A stretch of 64,000 nt of DNA from Microthyrium microscopicum (taxonomy: Eukaryota > Ascomycota > Dothideomycetes > Microthyriales > Microthyriaceae). The stretch covers positions 2,178,426 to 2,242,425 of the forward strand of contig MU004235.1 of the NCBI GenBank assembly GCA_010405405.1. Reading direction: 5' to 3'. The position numbers and the translations under genes are program-made. Below are positions 33,709-44,898 of this stretch, piece by piece. The notes under the pieces are model-generated. The model searched no databases. It was given only the letters and a program-made list of their open reading frames with translations, and had not been told where the DNA came from. Position 1 is the first letter of the stretch. Each line of letters starts with the position of its first letter.

Positions 33709-36700
33709 ATGGCTGCCACGGCTCCTCCACGGACGCAAAATGTCTACGTTCTTCCATTGACCGATAATGGAGCTCCGGATGTTGTCGGTTCATACATATA
33801 TCTTCCTCCTCCTACTACGCCTTGCTACAGCCTTCGCTTTTCGATCCTTGGCACAAGCTCCATCTGCCGTGAAGGTAGTTTATGGGTGAATATACCAGCA
33901 AAGGGCGAAGAGTTCCGGAGAGACAACTACAAGGAATACAAGTAATTCATACCCATGACTTTGCAAGAAAGTTTCTAATCCCTTGCAGACTAATACCGGA
34001 TTTCAATGGGCGAATTGAAATCAACATGCCGATTTACCAAGCTGGATCTTTCGGCTACAAAATAAGATACTCACCACTTCCAGAATTCGCTCCTCATCCC
34101 GTCACCCCTCCCGAACCAACAGAGACTCCGATCTACTACATTGATATTTGCCCAAAACTACAGCTGAACGGCGCGCAGATCCCGCTAGATGCTATTTCCA
34201 TCATCTCTGTGCTTTCAAAGCTTGTGGGTCCGTACCCTGGCGGCTGGAATGAATACCTCAATGGTATTGCTGAGCGTGGCTACAACATGATACATTTCAC
34301 GCCTCTCAACCCTCGAGGAGAGTCCAATTCACCATACAGCATCTACGATCAGCTCGCATTCGACAAAGATCTGTTTCCACATGGAGAGGATGATATTGCT
34401 CACCTCACTACGAAAATGGAGGAAGAGTATGGTCTACTTGGCCTGACAGATGTTGTATTCAACCACACAGCCAACAACAGCAAATGGCTTCAACACCATC
34501 CGGAAGCAGGTTACAGCGTCAAGACTGCTCCTCATCTAGAACCAGCCCTTGTTCTCGACACGTCTATTATGGACTTTGGAGATCGTCTTGGAGAGCTGGG
34601 ATGTCCAACAAACATTCAATCCGCGGATGATTTGAAGAGACTCATGGAAGGCATCAAGAAATACTGCGTTGACGCCAACAAGCTGTGGGAGTTTTACGTC
34701 ATCAATGTTGATCGCGACACCAGCGATGTTCTTACGGCATGGAAAGCTGGACGTACCGATTTCTCCCATGACGAAGCAGCATGGGGCGAACGGGGATTGA
34801 GCGATACTACCGGAATCCGCAGTTGGCCCCTGAAGCGAAAGGCTGATTTTGTCATTCAACAATGTATGACGGGACTCGATCGACTTGGAGAACGTTTCAG
34901 ACGGAGAGTCATCGCCTCCAGAGTTGCAGCATTCCTCAGTGTTATAATTGGACGCTACGATACTCGAAACCTGGAGCACCCGGATGAGAACCTGGTCGAA
35001 GAGACCTGCAAGCAACTTTTGAACGAGATCAACCTACAGTTTTACAAGGAGTATGACATGGATGCAGCAACAATCATAGATCAGTTGTCGAATCGCATCA
35101 AGTACGTCCGACTTGATGACCATGGCCCAAAATGGGGACCTTTCTCAAAAGAACACCCCATCATTGAGTCATACTTCACTCGGTTACCGTACAACAAAAT
35201 CACGCAAAATCATGATCCATCAGCTTTGGCTTTGGTGAATAATGGTTGGGTATGGGCGGCTGATGCCATGCGTGATAATGCTGGTCCCAAGTCCAAAGCA
35301 TATCTCAAGAGAGAAGTCATTGTCTGGGGTGACTGTGTCAAGTTAAGATACGGAAAGGGACGAGAAGATAACCCTTGGCTGTGGGATCATATCGCCAAAT
35401 ATACTCGACTTATGGCGAAGTACTTTGTTGGTTTCCGTATCGACAACTGTCACTCGACACCAATCCATCTCGCAGAATATATGCTCGACCAGGCTCGTAC
35501 TGTGCGCCCTGATCTTCTTGTCTGCGCTGAGCTGTTCTCCGGATCGGAAGAAATGGATTTCGTATTCTGCAAGCGTCTTGGTATCAGTTGTTTGATTCGA
35601 GAAGCCATGCAAGCATACAGTACAAAAGAACTTAGTCGCCTGGTTCACAAACATGCGGGTCCTCCCATTGGAAGCTTTGAAATGGACGGTGTGATCAATG
35701 CAGTCAAGTCACCTGGAAGTATTACCGCCGCCAATGGCGCTCCGCTTACTCGTGAAATTATCCATACCATCAAGCAAAGTCCAATCCATGCACTCTTCAT
35801 GGATTGTACTCATGATAACGAAACACCAGCACAAAAGCGTGATGCTCGCGATACTTTACCCAATGCAGCACTCGTCGCCATGTGTGCTGCAGCCACTGGC
35901 AGTGTGGCTGGCTATGATGAATGCTATCCTGAGTTGATTGATCTCGTCCATGAAACACGAATGTACTCCTCCCCATATGCGAACAAGAATCAACTTAAGG
36001 TGCAAGCTGCTGAAGGCGGCATTGGCAACATCAAGAAACTACTCAATCAAATACATGTGCTCATGGGTAAGGATGGCTATTCGGAGACGTTCATACACCA
36101 CGACAATGAGTACATCACAGTACATCGCGTTCATCCACAGTCTCGCAAAGGTTACTTCTTGATTGCTCACACCGCTTTCCCTGGCTATGGTAATGGGAAT
36201 GGAGGGTTCCCTCCAGTTCGCCTACCTGGTACTCGAGCCAAAGCTATCGGAGCATGGATGTTCGAGGTCGACTCGAGCGAAGATGCGAAGAAGTCTGCTA
36301 TGGGCGACAAAGTTCTTCGTGGTCTCCCATCTCGGACTCGCGATATTCGTGGCGTGACAATTACTCACGAGAATGGAGAGACTGTCATTCAAGTACGAGA
36401 GACTTTCCCACCTGGCAGTATCGCCCTGTTTGATACCTGGATTCCAGGTGCCGAACATTCTGAGGGTTTGGACAAATTTGTCACACGTGGTGCTGCTGAG
36501 GCTTGTCAAGACCTTAATCTGGCCGATCTCAACTACTTGCTTTACCGGTGCGAAACCGAGGAACGCGATGCTACAGGCGGAACCGATGGCACATACAATA
36601 TCCCCAATTACGGCAACATTGTCTATGCTGGACTTCAGGGGTGGATCAGTGTGCTGAAAGATATTATTCCTGAGAACAACCTTGGCCACCCATTGTGTGA

Positions 36701-38435
36701 TCATCTCAGATCTGGACAGTGGGCAATGGATTATATCATCGGCCGGCTGGAGAATGCGTCAAAGCAGAATCAGTGGAAGCGTCTTTCTGCACCAGCTACG
36801 TGGCTTCGGGAACGATTCGATGCTTGTCGTAAACTCCCGAGCTTCTTGCTTCCACGATACTTTGCCATGGTAGTAAACACCATGTACTCCGCCGCCACCG
36901 ACAGAGCTATTGAGCAGATGGATCCAAATATTCGCAAAGGCAATGACTTCCTCAAAGGACTTTCTTTAGTCAGTCTTCAAGTCACTGGATACATGAACAG
37001 CACATCGCTCTATCCTAATAAGCAAGTTCCTTCTCTGGCTGCGGGTCTGCCTCATTTTGCCAATGATTGGGCAAGATGTTGGGGCCGAGATATCATGATT
37101 GCAATGCGAGGTTTACTCATTGCCCCTGGACGTCGAGCTGAGGCCATAGACCATATCTGCGCTTTTGCATCTGTTGTCAAGCATGGTCTGGTTCCCAATC
37201 TCTTGTCAAAGGGAGAGCTTCCACGCTACAATTCTCGCGACTCACCTTGGTTCTTCTTGCAAAGCGTGCAAGATTACTGCAAGATTGTACCGGATGGAAT
37301 ATCACTTCTGTCGGTCGATGTTCCACGACGTTTTCTGCCAAATGATGATACTTGGTTTCCTTGGGATGATCCTCGCGCTTATTCCAAATCTTCAACGATT
37401 GCAGAAGTCTGTCATGAAATCATGCAGCGACATGCGTCTGGTCTAGACTTCCGCGAGTATAATGCTGGTCCCAACCTCGATTCCCAGATGAAGGACGAGG
37501 GTTTCAACATCAAAGTATTTGTAGACCCCGAGACGGGCTTCGTTCACGGTGGTAATCAACACAACTGTGGTACCTGGATGGACAAGATGGGAGAGAGCGT
37601 CAAAGCTGGCAGTAAAGGAGTTCCCGGCACTCCTCGCGATGGCGCAGCAGTGGAAATCACAGGCATGCTCTTCAGCGCCGCCAACTGGCTCGACTCGTTA
37701 TACCAAGCAGGACAATTTGCCTACTCTGGCGTAACCTGGGCCGACGGATCCAAGAAATCCTACTCTGACTGGGCCGCCCTCATCAAAGCCAACTTTGAAC
37801 GTTGTTTCTGGGTCCCACGCGACCGCGCAGACGACGCAGCCTACGATATTGACGCTACCATTATCAATCGCCGCGGCATTTACAAGGATCTCTACAAATC
37901 CGGTAAACCGTACGAAGATTACCAGCTCCGTCCCAACTTCCCCATCGCCATGTGCGTTGCCCCTGAACTTTTTGACCCATCTCACGCCCTTCACGCTCTG
38001 TGGGTCGCCGACAAAAACCTCCGCGGGCCCATTGGTATGCGCACACTCGATCCCAGCGATCTCAATTACCGGCCCAACTACATCAACTCTGACGATTCTG
38101 ACGACTTTGCTACCGCCAAGGGACGCAACTACCACCAAGGACCAGAATGGTGTTGGCCGCTGGGTTTCTTCCTACGCGCGTTCCTCCGCTTTGGACTACA
38201 GCGGGCCACTACGGAACATGAGCGGACGGAAGTCTATCAACAGGTTACAAGACGGCTCGAGGGGTGTATGAAGCAGTTGAAGGAGAGTCCTTGGGCGGGA
38301 CTGACAGAGTTGACGAATAAGGATGGGGCGTTTTGTGGGGATTCTTGTCCGACGCAGGCTTGGAGCGCGGGTTGTTTGATTGATTTGTATGAGGAGGCTA
38401 TGAGATTGGAGGGGGAGAGTACACAGAGTGCTTGA
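33709..38435 (+). CDS. GDB1: Glycogen debranching enzyme
   Basis: Two exons (33709-33941, 33989-38435; 47-nt intron) give 1559 residues, slightly more than the yeast enzyme. It removes glycogen branches with two activities in one chain. The N-terminal half is the 4-alpha-glucanotransferase (GH13-like barrel): GLTDVVFNHTANNS, GFRIDNCHSTP with the nucleophile Asp near 562, and CAELFSGSEEMDF with Glu near 590. The C-terminal half is the amylo-1,6-glucosidase: FANDWARCWGRDIMIAMRG, GFNIKVFVDPETGFVHGGNQHNCGTWMDKMG and EWCWPLGFFLRAFL. The short first exon MAATAPPRTQNVYVLPL is the N-terminal beta domain start. The enzyme acts in the cytosol on glycogen. Confidence 0.97.
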
Positions 38436-39249
38436 GAGCGTAGGGAGGGGAGATTGAATAAGTGGTGATGGTGGTGGTGAAGTGAGGTGGCGGAAAAGGG
38501 GTAATGAGAGCCAGCGTAAATATACCTTACCTAGATCCTACGATAACAACTGTCAATGATACACGCATTTCCTATGTTTGATGGGTTTTGAGGGGTTGAT
38601 GTGTATGTCCACTTGCATAAAGGCTTGAACTATAAGGCTGTGAGGTTAATATATCTCAAACAAAAGAGCCTCAGGCCATTGATCGATCCAAATCCCCATC
38701 GGCTTTCTAAATGAGCAACATATTTCGCAGTCATTCTCTCCTAGCATTCGCTTCCTTCAACTTCCGATCTGATCATCTGATCGTCTTCATGATCTCTAAT
38801 GGCCCGTGACGAGCACACGTTCAATAGATATCGTATCTTATAGCAATTCTTACCTTATCAGAGAGCAAGATACCTTCAAGCTGTCTACCCTGGTCATCTC
38901 TGCTTGGTCCATCTTCCGCACTTTGCTCATCGCCGCTATTATTACTCGAGTGGGAGATGGACTTATTGGCTCTCCACGGGCACTAAATACACAGGAAAAT
39001 CGCTCCGAACGACGCTATGCCCTTTCCAATCTTTGATATTGCTTTGATTCAATTGGAAGCTGATCTTGCTATGCTACATGGACCGTATTTGGCCTCTAAC
39101 TACCACCCATCTCGTGGGTAGTCCTGCTTTGTTATATCACCACAGTTATATCCCATCGTGACGTTTCCCAACATACCTACCATTTCGAACTCATTGCTTT
39201 TGATCTTATCTATGCCATTGTAGCATTTCTTCACTCGCTAATTCCCATC
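38436..39249. other. Intergenic, LysM-gene promoter
   Basis: No gene recognised; one 76-codon frame (38806-39036) has no features. Confidence 0.5.
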
Positions 39250-40030
39250 ATGCATTCTGTTGTTCTCCTCGGCGCGCTCGCCGCCCTTGCGTCTGCCGCG
39301 AATATCAATCGTATGTATCCACCACCAGCAAATCGACCTTCTGACACTGTCCAGGCCGTCAAACACCCGCTGCTACGAGCTGTCCTGCGATTGCCCCAGA
39401 TTTCCTACCCGGTACCGATCCATGCTGTCAGGTCGCCGACACAATCTCCACCAGCAGTCCGTCTAACCTCCTATAACAAGGACAACAATCACTGACAGAT
39501 ATAGTAATGTCCTGCGACAGCGTAGCCGAGTCCTGGGGTATCAAAGTCAGCGACTTTATCACACTCGTTTGTCACCCCTCCCGTTCCTTCACCTTTCTCT
39601 TTACTTCGCTGACTTGTCCAGAATCCCTCGGTAAAAGCCGACTGCTCCAATCTCAAAGACGACCAACGCTACTGCGTCTACTCCACCAAACCAACCAACG
39701 CCCCCATCAAAGCACTTCCCGCAGCAGGTAAACCAGCGCCTGGCCCAACTATGGGAACGAAGGGCAAGTGTGATCATTGGCAGAAGGTGTTTCCGGATGA
39801 TACTTGTGCTGGGATTGTGGAGTTCTTTGGGAAGTTGAATCAGTTTCATGGGAAGAAGATGACGAGGGAACTTTTGGTTAAGTTGAATCCGTAAGTACAC
39901 CCCTATGTTTTGGAGGGAAGAAGGAGAGAGATGGCAACGATATAGGCTAATGGTTTATAGGGATTTGGGTCCGGATTGTAAGGTTAAGGTGGGGAGTTAT
40001 TTGTGTTTGAGGGAACCGACGACTGTTTAG
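39250..40030 (+). CDS. Secreted LysM-domain protein (LysM effector-like)
   Basis: Five short exons (39250-39310, 39355-39456, 39505-39566, 39622-39890, 39961-40030) give 187 residues. A signal peptide (1-17) is followed by a Cys-rich lead (TSCPAIAPDF, DPCCQVADTI). The first LysM reads SCDSVAESWGIKVSDFITLNP then CSNLKDDQRYCV. A Pro/Gly linker (PAAGKPAPGPTMG) joins a second unit, CDHWQKVFPDDTCAGIVEFFG to LVKLNPDLGPDCKVKVGSYLCL. LysM binds chitin oligomers; secreted two-LysM proteins of this size protect hyphae or hide chitin from plant receptors. The repeat ends LNP...C...YC(V/L) match the family. All four introns have GT-AG ends. The exon 2/3 joint (GTCCGT donor) is the weakest. Confidence 0.87.
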
Positions 40031-40738
40031 GGAGGATGATGGCTTCATGCTTTGCTGTTTTGGTGAAGGAGGGTCAATCTTGCTCTGATATCAGAGTTGT
40101 ACCGATATTGAACTAGTTGTAATCAGCAGAAACACTTCTTCCACCCACGGCTGCTCTAGTGTATTATCCTCAAAAATAGTCTCCAGGCTACGGGACGGCA
40201 AAATGGACGGGCTACGGCCAACATGTCGACAAAATAAATGGCGCGCTCCCATCAACTACGGTGTATCCCATCGCATCTTATGTCAAAGAATGCTTCAATT
40301 CCCATCGCACTTGATGATATGATCATTGTTCAACCTATTCGATAGGCATTAATGCAATCGATCATATAACGTAGCTTTTGAGAGCCATCGAAGCCGGTGG
40401 AGCCACGCCAGTTATTGTGTCCGCCGGTTGACATCCTACTCCAGAGAACTACGGTGTCCCTTATCGGCTGCGAGCTCCAACCGAGTGTTTTGCTTGCCAT
40501 GGAGGATGTTCAATTCTTAATAGCTCATTGAATACGATGGGAAGTATCGCACCATCTGTTAGGAGAGGTGGTGGGAAAATATCACATTATCTGTTTAAGA
40601 CGGGAGAGGTGGTGGCAGCCATGACCATTTTTGGGGATATGCCGTTCTTCTGGCCATTGGGTTGTCAGCCTGTGAGCCGGTTGTAGACTAAATCACACAT
40701 GGCAATATCGTTGCCTAAGGGGGAGTATCATCTCCCGC
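40031..40738. other. Intergenic with a short 13-bp duplication
   Basis: No gene. The string GGAGAGGTGGTGG occurs twice, near 40562 and 40602. The right end leads into the 21-bp array. Confidence 0.5.
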
Positions 40739-40906
40739 GGCAAGATGGACGTCCCCTACAGTGACATATATATCCATAATAGCGAGATACATGTCCTCTA
40801 TCGCGAGATGAACGTCCCCTAGTGCGAGATAGAAATCCCCCATAATGAGATGGAAATCCCCTACAACGAGATACATGTCTCCTATAGCGAGATGGATGTG
40901 GAGTAT
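40739..40906. repeat. 21-bp tandem array, eight units
   Basis: Eight diverged units of exactly 21 bp, consensus near AGCGAGATAGATGTCCCCTAT, run without gaps. The direct string GGAGTATC occurs just before the array (40722-40729) and at its right end (40900-40907). On the minus strand one frame stays open (40715-40918) and reads as eight heptapeptides of pattern hydrophobic-H/Y-L-x-x-G/E/M-D. No gene is evident around it. Confidence 0.85.
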
Positions 40907-41396
40907 CTTACAAGACAAGAGTACACAGCTTGCTTAAGCATACAATCTATCAGTTAGTGCTGTTTAACGACTTATCGTCATACACTATCTTTTTTACTCT
41001 CTATACATTCGAGAAACGCGCTTCAGACTCAAATTCAGGCCATTGTTGCCGCATGTGGGATTTCAATCTCAATCTCCTGCTACTTCGCTCTTGCCGATTC
41101 GCTTTATACAATACAGGGTGCCTCCCTTCCTCAACAGGAAGGCTCTCCTCTCAGTGAGGATTGGCCCCAGCCAGCTTTCCACGAAGGGAAGCGACGATGA
41201 ACTTGACTGAGCTTTGAGACCTTGCTGTTGCCTAGAGCCAGGCACTGTTGTGGACGCACAATGCCCATAAATACTCTCCATTCCCTCTCGTCTTCCACTC
41301 TTCCTCCACTCTTCACCACACTCTCTTCAGACCATAGCAGCGGTCACTTCATTCACAGTCTCTCTTTAAATCACTACAAGCACTACTCACTCATTC
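40907..41396. other. Intergenic, promoter of the zinc-binding gene
   Basis: No gene recognised between the array and the next start codon; CT-rich just before the ATG. Confidence 0.5.
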
Positions 41397-42303
41397 ATGA
41401 TGTGAGTACTAAAGACTTAGTTTCTGACGCGCTCCTAAATACTAGGAAGAATCATTTGCTGACTGCGGGCACAGGTACTTGAACAAAACTGCTGTCGATT
41501 TCGTCACTCTGGAGTGCCTAGAGTGCGACCTGCCATTTAAAAGCAGGGCTTCACTGGAGGACCACCTCCAAACTTCACCAGCTCACTTATCCTTTGATTG
41601 CGAGGAATGCAACCTCCTTTTCAGCAATGAGGATGAGCTCCATGAGCACTATCGTTGCTCCGTTGCCCATTTGTCGGATTCTGACGACTCTGACAACACC
41701 AACGTGACTGGAAGTACCGACCTTGCCGAGGATACCGATGCCACCGGTGAATCCAATATCACTGAGGAACCCGATGCCCCAGAGCAGAACAGCCTTCCCC
41801 AAGATGCCATCCGCAAAGAAAACAAGCTTACCAAGGGCGGCTGGACCATGTTTCCATCTCATCACGAGCAGATCACCAGCGAACTTCAAGGAACCAACCT
41901 AGTCTTGCACTTCAATGACAACGATGATGATGACTTCATCCTAAAGGTCGACCGGGACATACATGGCCGCTTCACCTGCGAAAACCCAGCCTGCAAATAC
42001 AAACATCGACGTACATGGGTGCGCGCAGGATGGGAAAGCATGACTGTCGAAATGACCATCCGACTCTATTCCGGAAATCGATACAATGCTGGAGTGTATC
42101 TACAGCGCTGTCACGGCTGCCACAAGCTCGGCAAAATGAACTTGGATGATTCATTTGCTGAGCATGTTGCTTATCGTCTCAAGCAGTGGCATGGAATCAA
42201 GGCGTCATCACCAACATTCTCCGTTACCACCACCGGTCCCCACATGAGAAGTAAATGCCAAGCATGCCTGATGGGTCGCCCTCATGGCCATTCGCGACGA
42301 TAG
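41397..42303 (+). CDS. C2H2 plus 3CxxC-type zinc-binding protein
   Basis: A five-base first exon (41397-41401) and one long exon (41475-42303) across a 73-nt intron (GTGAGT...CACAG) give 277 residues starting MMYLNKTAV. Two C2H2-like fingers (LECLECDLPF...H and FDCEECNLLF...H, residues about 15-70) are followed by an acidic Asp/Thr-rich spacer. The second half (about 120-277) is a 3CxxC-type zinc domain: CENPACKYKH, W(E)SMTVEMTIRLY, QRCHGCHKLGKM and the final SKCQACLMG, with a terminal GRPHGHSRR. Proteins with this domain are often nuclear or receptor-transporter-like; the role here is unknown. The first exon rests on splice logic, because the long frame has no suitable ATG. Confidence 0.78.
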
Positions 42304-42746
42304 ACTTACGAGGACTAGCATTGGGCCTGGAAATGACCTGGAATTTTGTGGTGCGAGGGCAGACTTGAGCTGCCGGGCAGATGAACGCCACTGAACAACA
42401 AACAATGTGTATGGTATTGGTGTCAATGAATTGTACAACAACAAGGAAACTCAACTCAGGATCGAGTTCAGACTACTTTCATCATTGCTCAAATGGAAAG
42501 GACTGGCATGAAGTGATGTAATGGGAGAGAGCGACGGCGAATTTTCATGTATGAGTAGCATTCCCCATGAGGCCTTTTAGTATTTTACCTGTCAACAGCA
42601 ATGTAGACTCTGCCTCCCTCATCATTATGCTCATCGAGAGATATGTGCCCAATTTTCCAAACCTCCTGTTCGTCTATGCATTCCAATCGCTAGCAGCACA
42701 AGATGAATGTACGATAGGATATATTGATACAAAGCTAACCGCTCCT
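42304..42746. other. Convergent 3' flanks
   Basis: Nothing recognised beyond terminator sequence of the flanking genes. Confidence 0.5.
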
Positions 42747-44099
42747 TTACGAGCCAATGCCATTATAAGCAATCAAATTCGGCGCTCCCTGCAAATTCCC
42801 TTCAATCTGGTCTTTCGTCGCCGTCTCTTGCAACCAGCTCCTGATTTGCGCTGGCTTCTGAGTCCCCACTGCACTCAGCCGATTCGCAATCAATGCCGCG
42901 ACCTGCGGCGCCGCCACACTAGTTCCCCACGAGAAGTATTTATAGTTCGGATCAATGTTCTTCGCCGATAAAGTTGGCACACGTGTGCCTGGTGCAAACA
43001 CTGTGATACACTTTCCAATATTCGTGCTCTCCATTTCGCGTCCACCAGCATCCTGCGTCCCTTTGACGGGTAATTTGTTGAAACCATTCACACTGCCCAC
43101 GCTAATCACGCCGCGCGCGTTAGATGGTTGCACGCGGCAGGAATCGCGACCATCGTTACCAGCGCAGACGACGAAATGGAGGCCGCGGTCAACTGCTTTG
43201 CCGACGGCAGTAGAAACGTCCGGTAGGCCAGTGAAGCCATAATGGCTCATGGATATAACTTTCATGCCATTGTCACCAGGTTGTTGCAGCACCCATTCGA
43301 TACCCGCGACCACATCATCGCATGCGCTGCGATTCAGATCGTTTGCGATTTTTACGGCGACCATGGCTGCTTCGGGAGAGAGACCGTGGCGGTCGCCGGC
43401 AATGACGCCGGCGCACATGGTTCCGTGGCCGTGGTTGTCGTTGTCGTTTGTCTTGCCTGCGCCTCTTGAGCCTACGAAATTGTGTCCGAAGGAGATGGGG
43501 GAGCCTTTAAAGCCTGGGTTTTTGAGGTTCACGCCTGTGTCGAGGACGTACACGGTCGCGCCTTTGCCGAGATGGCGATCGCGAACCCAGGGACCGGCAT
43601 TGTAGCCCCGTGTAAAGTTTCGGTGGGATATACGATTTGCGTTCCAGCCGCGGTCTGGCATGGTCATTATGCCTTGGGGAAGGACAGGGTCGGCAGGCGT
43701 GTCGGCGTCGCGGATTATGGTAGTGGCGAACTTTTTGGCGGCGGAGACGGTGGTGAGAGATGGAATTTCATCGTCGCGAAGGGCGGAGAGACCGACGTGG
43801 TCGATTCGTAGGACTTCTTCTTGGCTGCGGATCCAGTCGAGTGCTTCCATGTTAAGGACGGCAGAGTAGCCTTCAAAGGCGAGGGAGAAGACATGGCGGA
43901 CAGAGACATCCGGGTATTGTGATTCAAAGCTTTTGATTTGTTCGATGTGCTGGGTTTGTGTTTCGGGAGATACGCTCTCTTCGAAGCTTATGATGTAGGT
44001 GTGAGGTAGTTGATTCGAAGACGGTGGAGGAGGGAGAGCCGTCGCGGCTTCGACCGCCGAAGTGGTAAGCAGGAACAAAAGAGTGACTGGCCAAATCAT
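42747..44099 (-). CDS. Secreted subtilisin-like serine protease (S8, proteinase K type)
   Basis: One exon of 450 residues. A signal peptide (1-18), an I9-type inhibitory propeptide (about 33-105, HTYIISFEESVSPE) and the S8 catalytic domain follow. The triad is visible: Asp187 in VYVLDTGV, His225 in NHGHGTMCAG and Ser394 in GTSVAAP, with Asn315 as the oxyanion residue (CAGNDG). Val replaces the usual Met after the catalytic Ser. Family enzymes digest protein outside the cell. The propeptide is removed on maturation, around residues 150-160. An upstream in-frame ATG at 44204 would hide the signal peptide, so 44099 is chosen. Confidence 0.93.
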   Translation of the reverse strand: MIWPVTLLFLLTTSAVEAATALPPPPSSNQLPHTYIISFEESVSPETQTQHIEQIKSFESQYPDVSVRHVFSLAFEGYSAVLNMEALDWIRSQEEVLRIDHVGLSALRDDEIPSLTTVSAAKKFATTIIRDADTPADPVLPQGIMTMPDRGWNANRISHRNFTRGYNAGPWVRDRHLGKGATVYVLDTGVNLKNPGFKGSPISFGHNFVGSRGAGKTNDNDNHGHGTMCAGVIAGDRHGLSPEAAMVAVKIANDLNRSACDDVVAGIEWVLQQPGDNGMKVISMSHYGFTGLPDVSTAVGKAVDRGLHFVVCAGNDGRDSCRVQPSNARGVISVGSVNGFNKLPVKGTQDAGGREMESTNIGKCITVFAPGTRVPTLSAKNIDPNYKYFSWGTSVAAPQVAALIANRLSAVGTQKPAQIRSWLQETATKDQIEGNLQGAPNLIAYNGIGS

Positions 44100-44898
44100 T
44101 TTCGGCAGGAGGTTCAACACCGGATCGTGCAGGAAGAGAACGACATGTAAGTACCTGTTTTCAAGGCACAAGATAATAGGTTCCGAATGGTCCTCGGGTC
44201 CCAATAGCGTTATAATCGGCGCCGGAGATCACCTTACTTGGCTGTGGACATAGATGCTATCAGTCCAAATCACAAGTCCCACCAGCTTCTAGAAAGCGCT
44301 ACTTGAGATTGAAAGTTGAAGAGCCTGACCTTGTATAGATCAGAAGGTGTTATGGTAGTGATAACCGACCAGGATGCAGGAACAGTTCTCGAACAGCAGT
44401 GGCCAAGCTTAGATTAAATCCATGCGAACATCAGCTTCTCCACAGGAAATAATCGATATATTTGACGTTCAGGGCAGGGCTCTGCAAGGCTCGAATGGAA
44501 TCGTCAAATCTTTATGATATGGTTGGTACTTGGTAAGACTCAGACAAACGAGCCCTAGTGGGTTGCGTGTTGTGGCAGGGTGGCTTTCAAATATCAGGAC
44601 TGATAATGTTCGTCCTGAAAAATGGGAAATGAAGGTTGCAGATTTTCCCTGGTTGGACTGGTTTGTCGGGTGGCTCGACCTGGTCTTATCAAAATAAGCG
44701 TATTTTCCATGCCTGGGAGAGGTCGATTCCATGGAACCCAGAGATTCTGGACGCGATACGACCCATTCTAGGCATATTGTACTATAAGTGGCAATATTTC
44801 CCGAGATCTCATTGGAAATCTTTCAAAGTATATTGGATATTCGATACGGAACCTCCCGTTACGATGTATATTGTTGAGGCTCAATCTCCATCGTGGGT
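44100..44898. other. Intergenic, subtilase promoter
   Basis: No gene recognised; small frames only. Confidence 0.5.
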
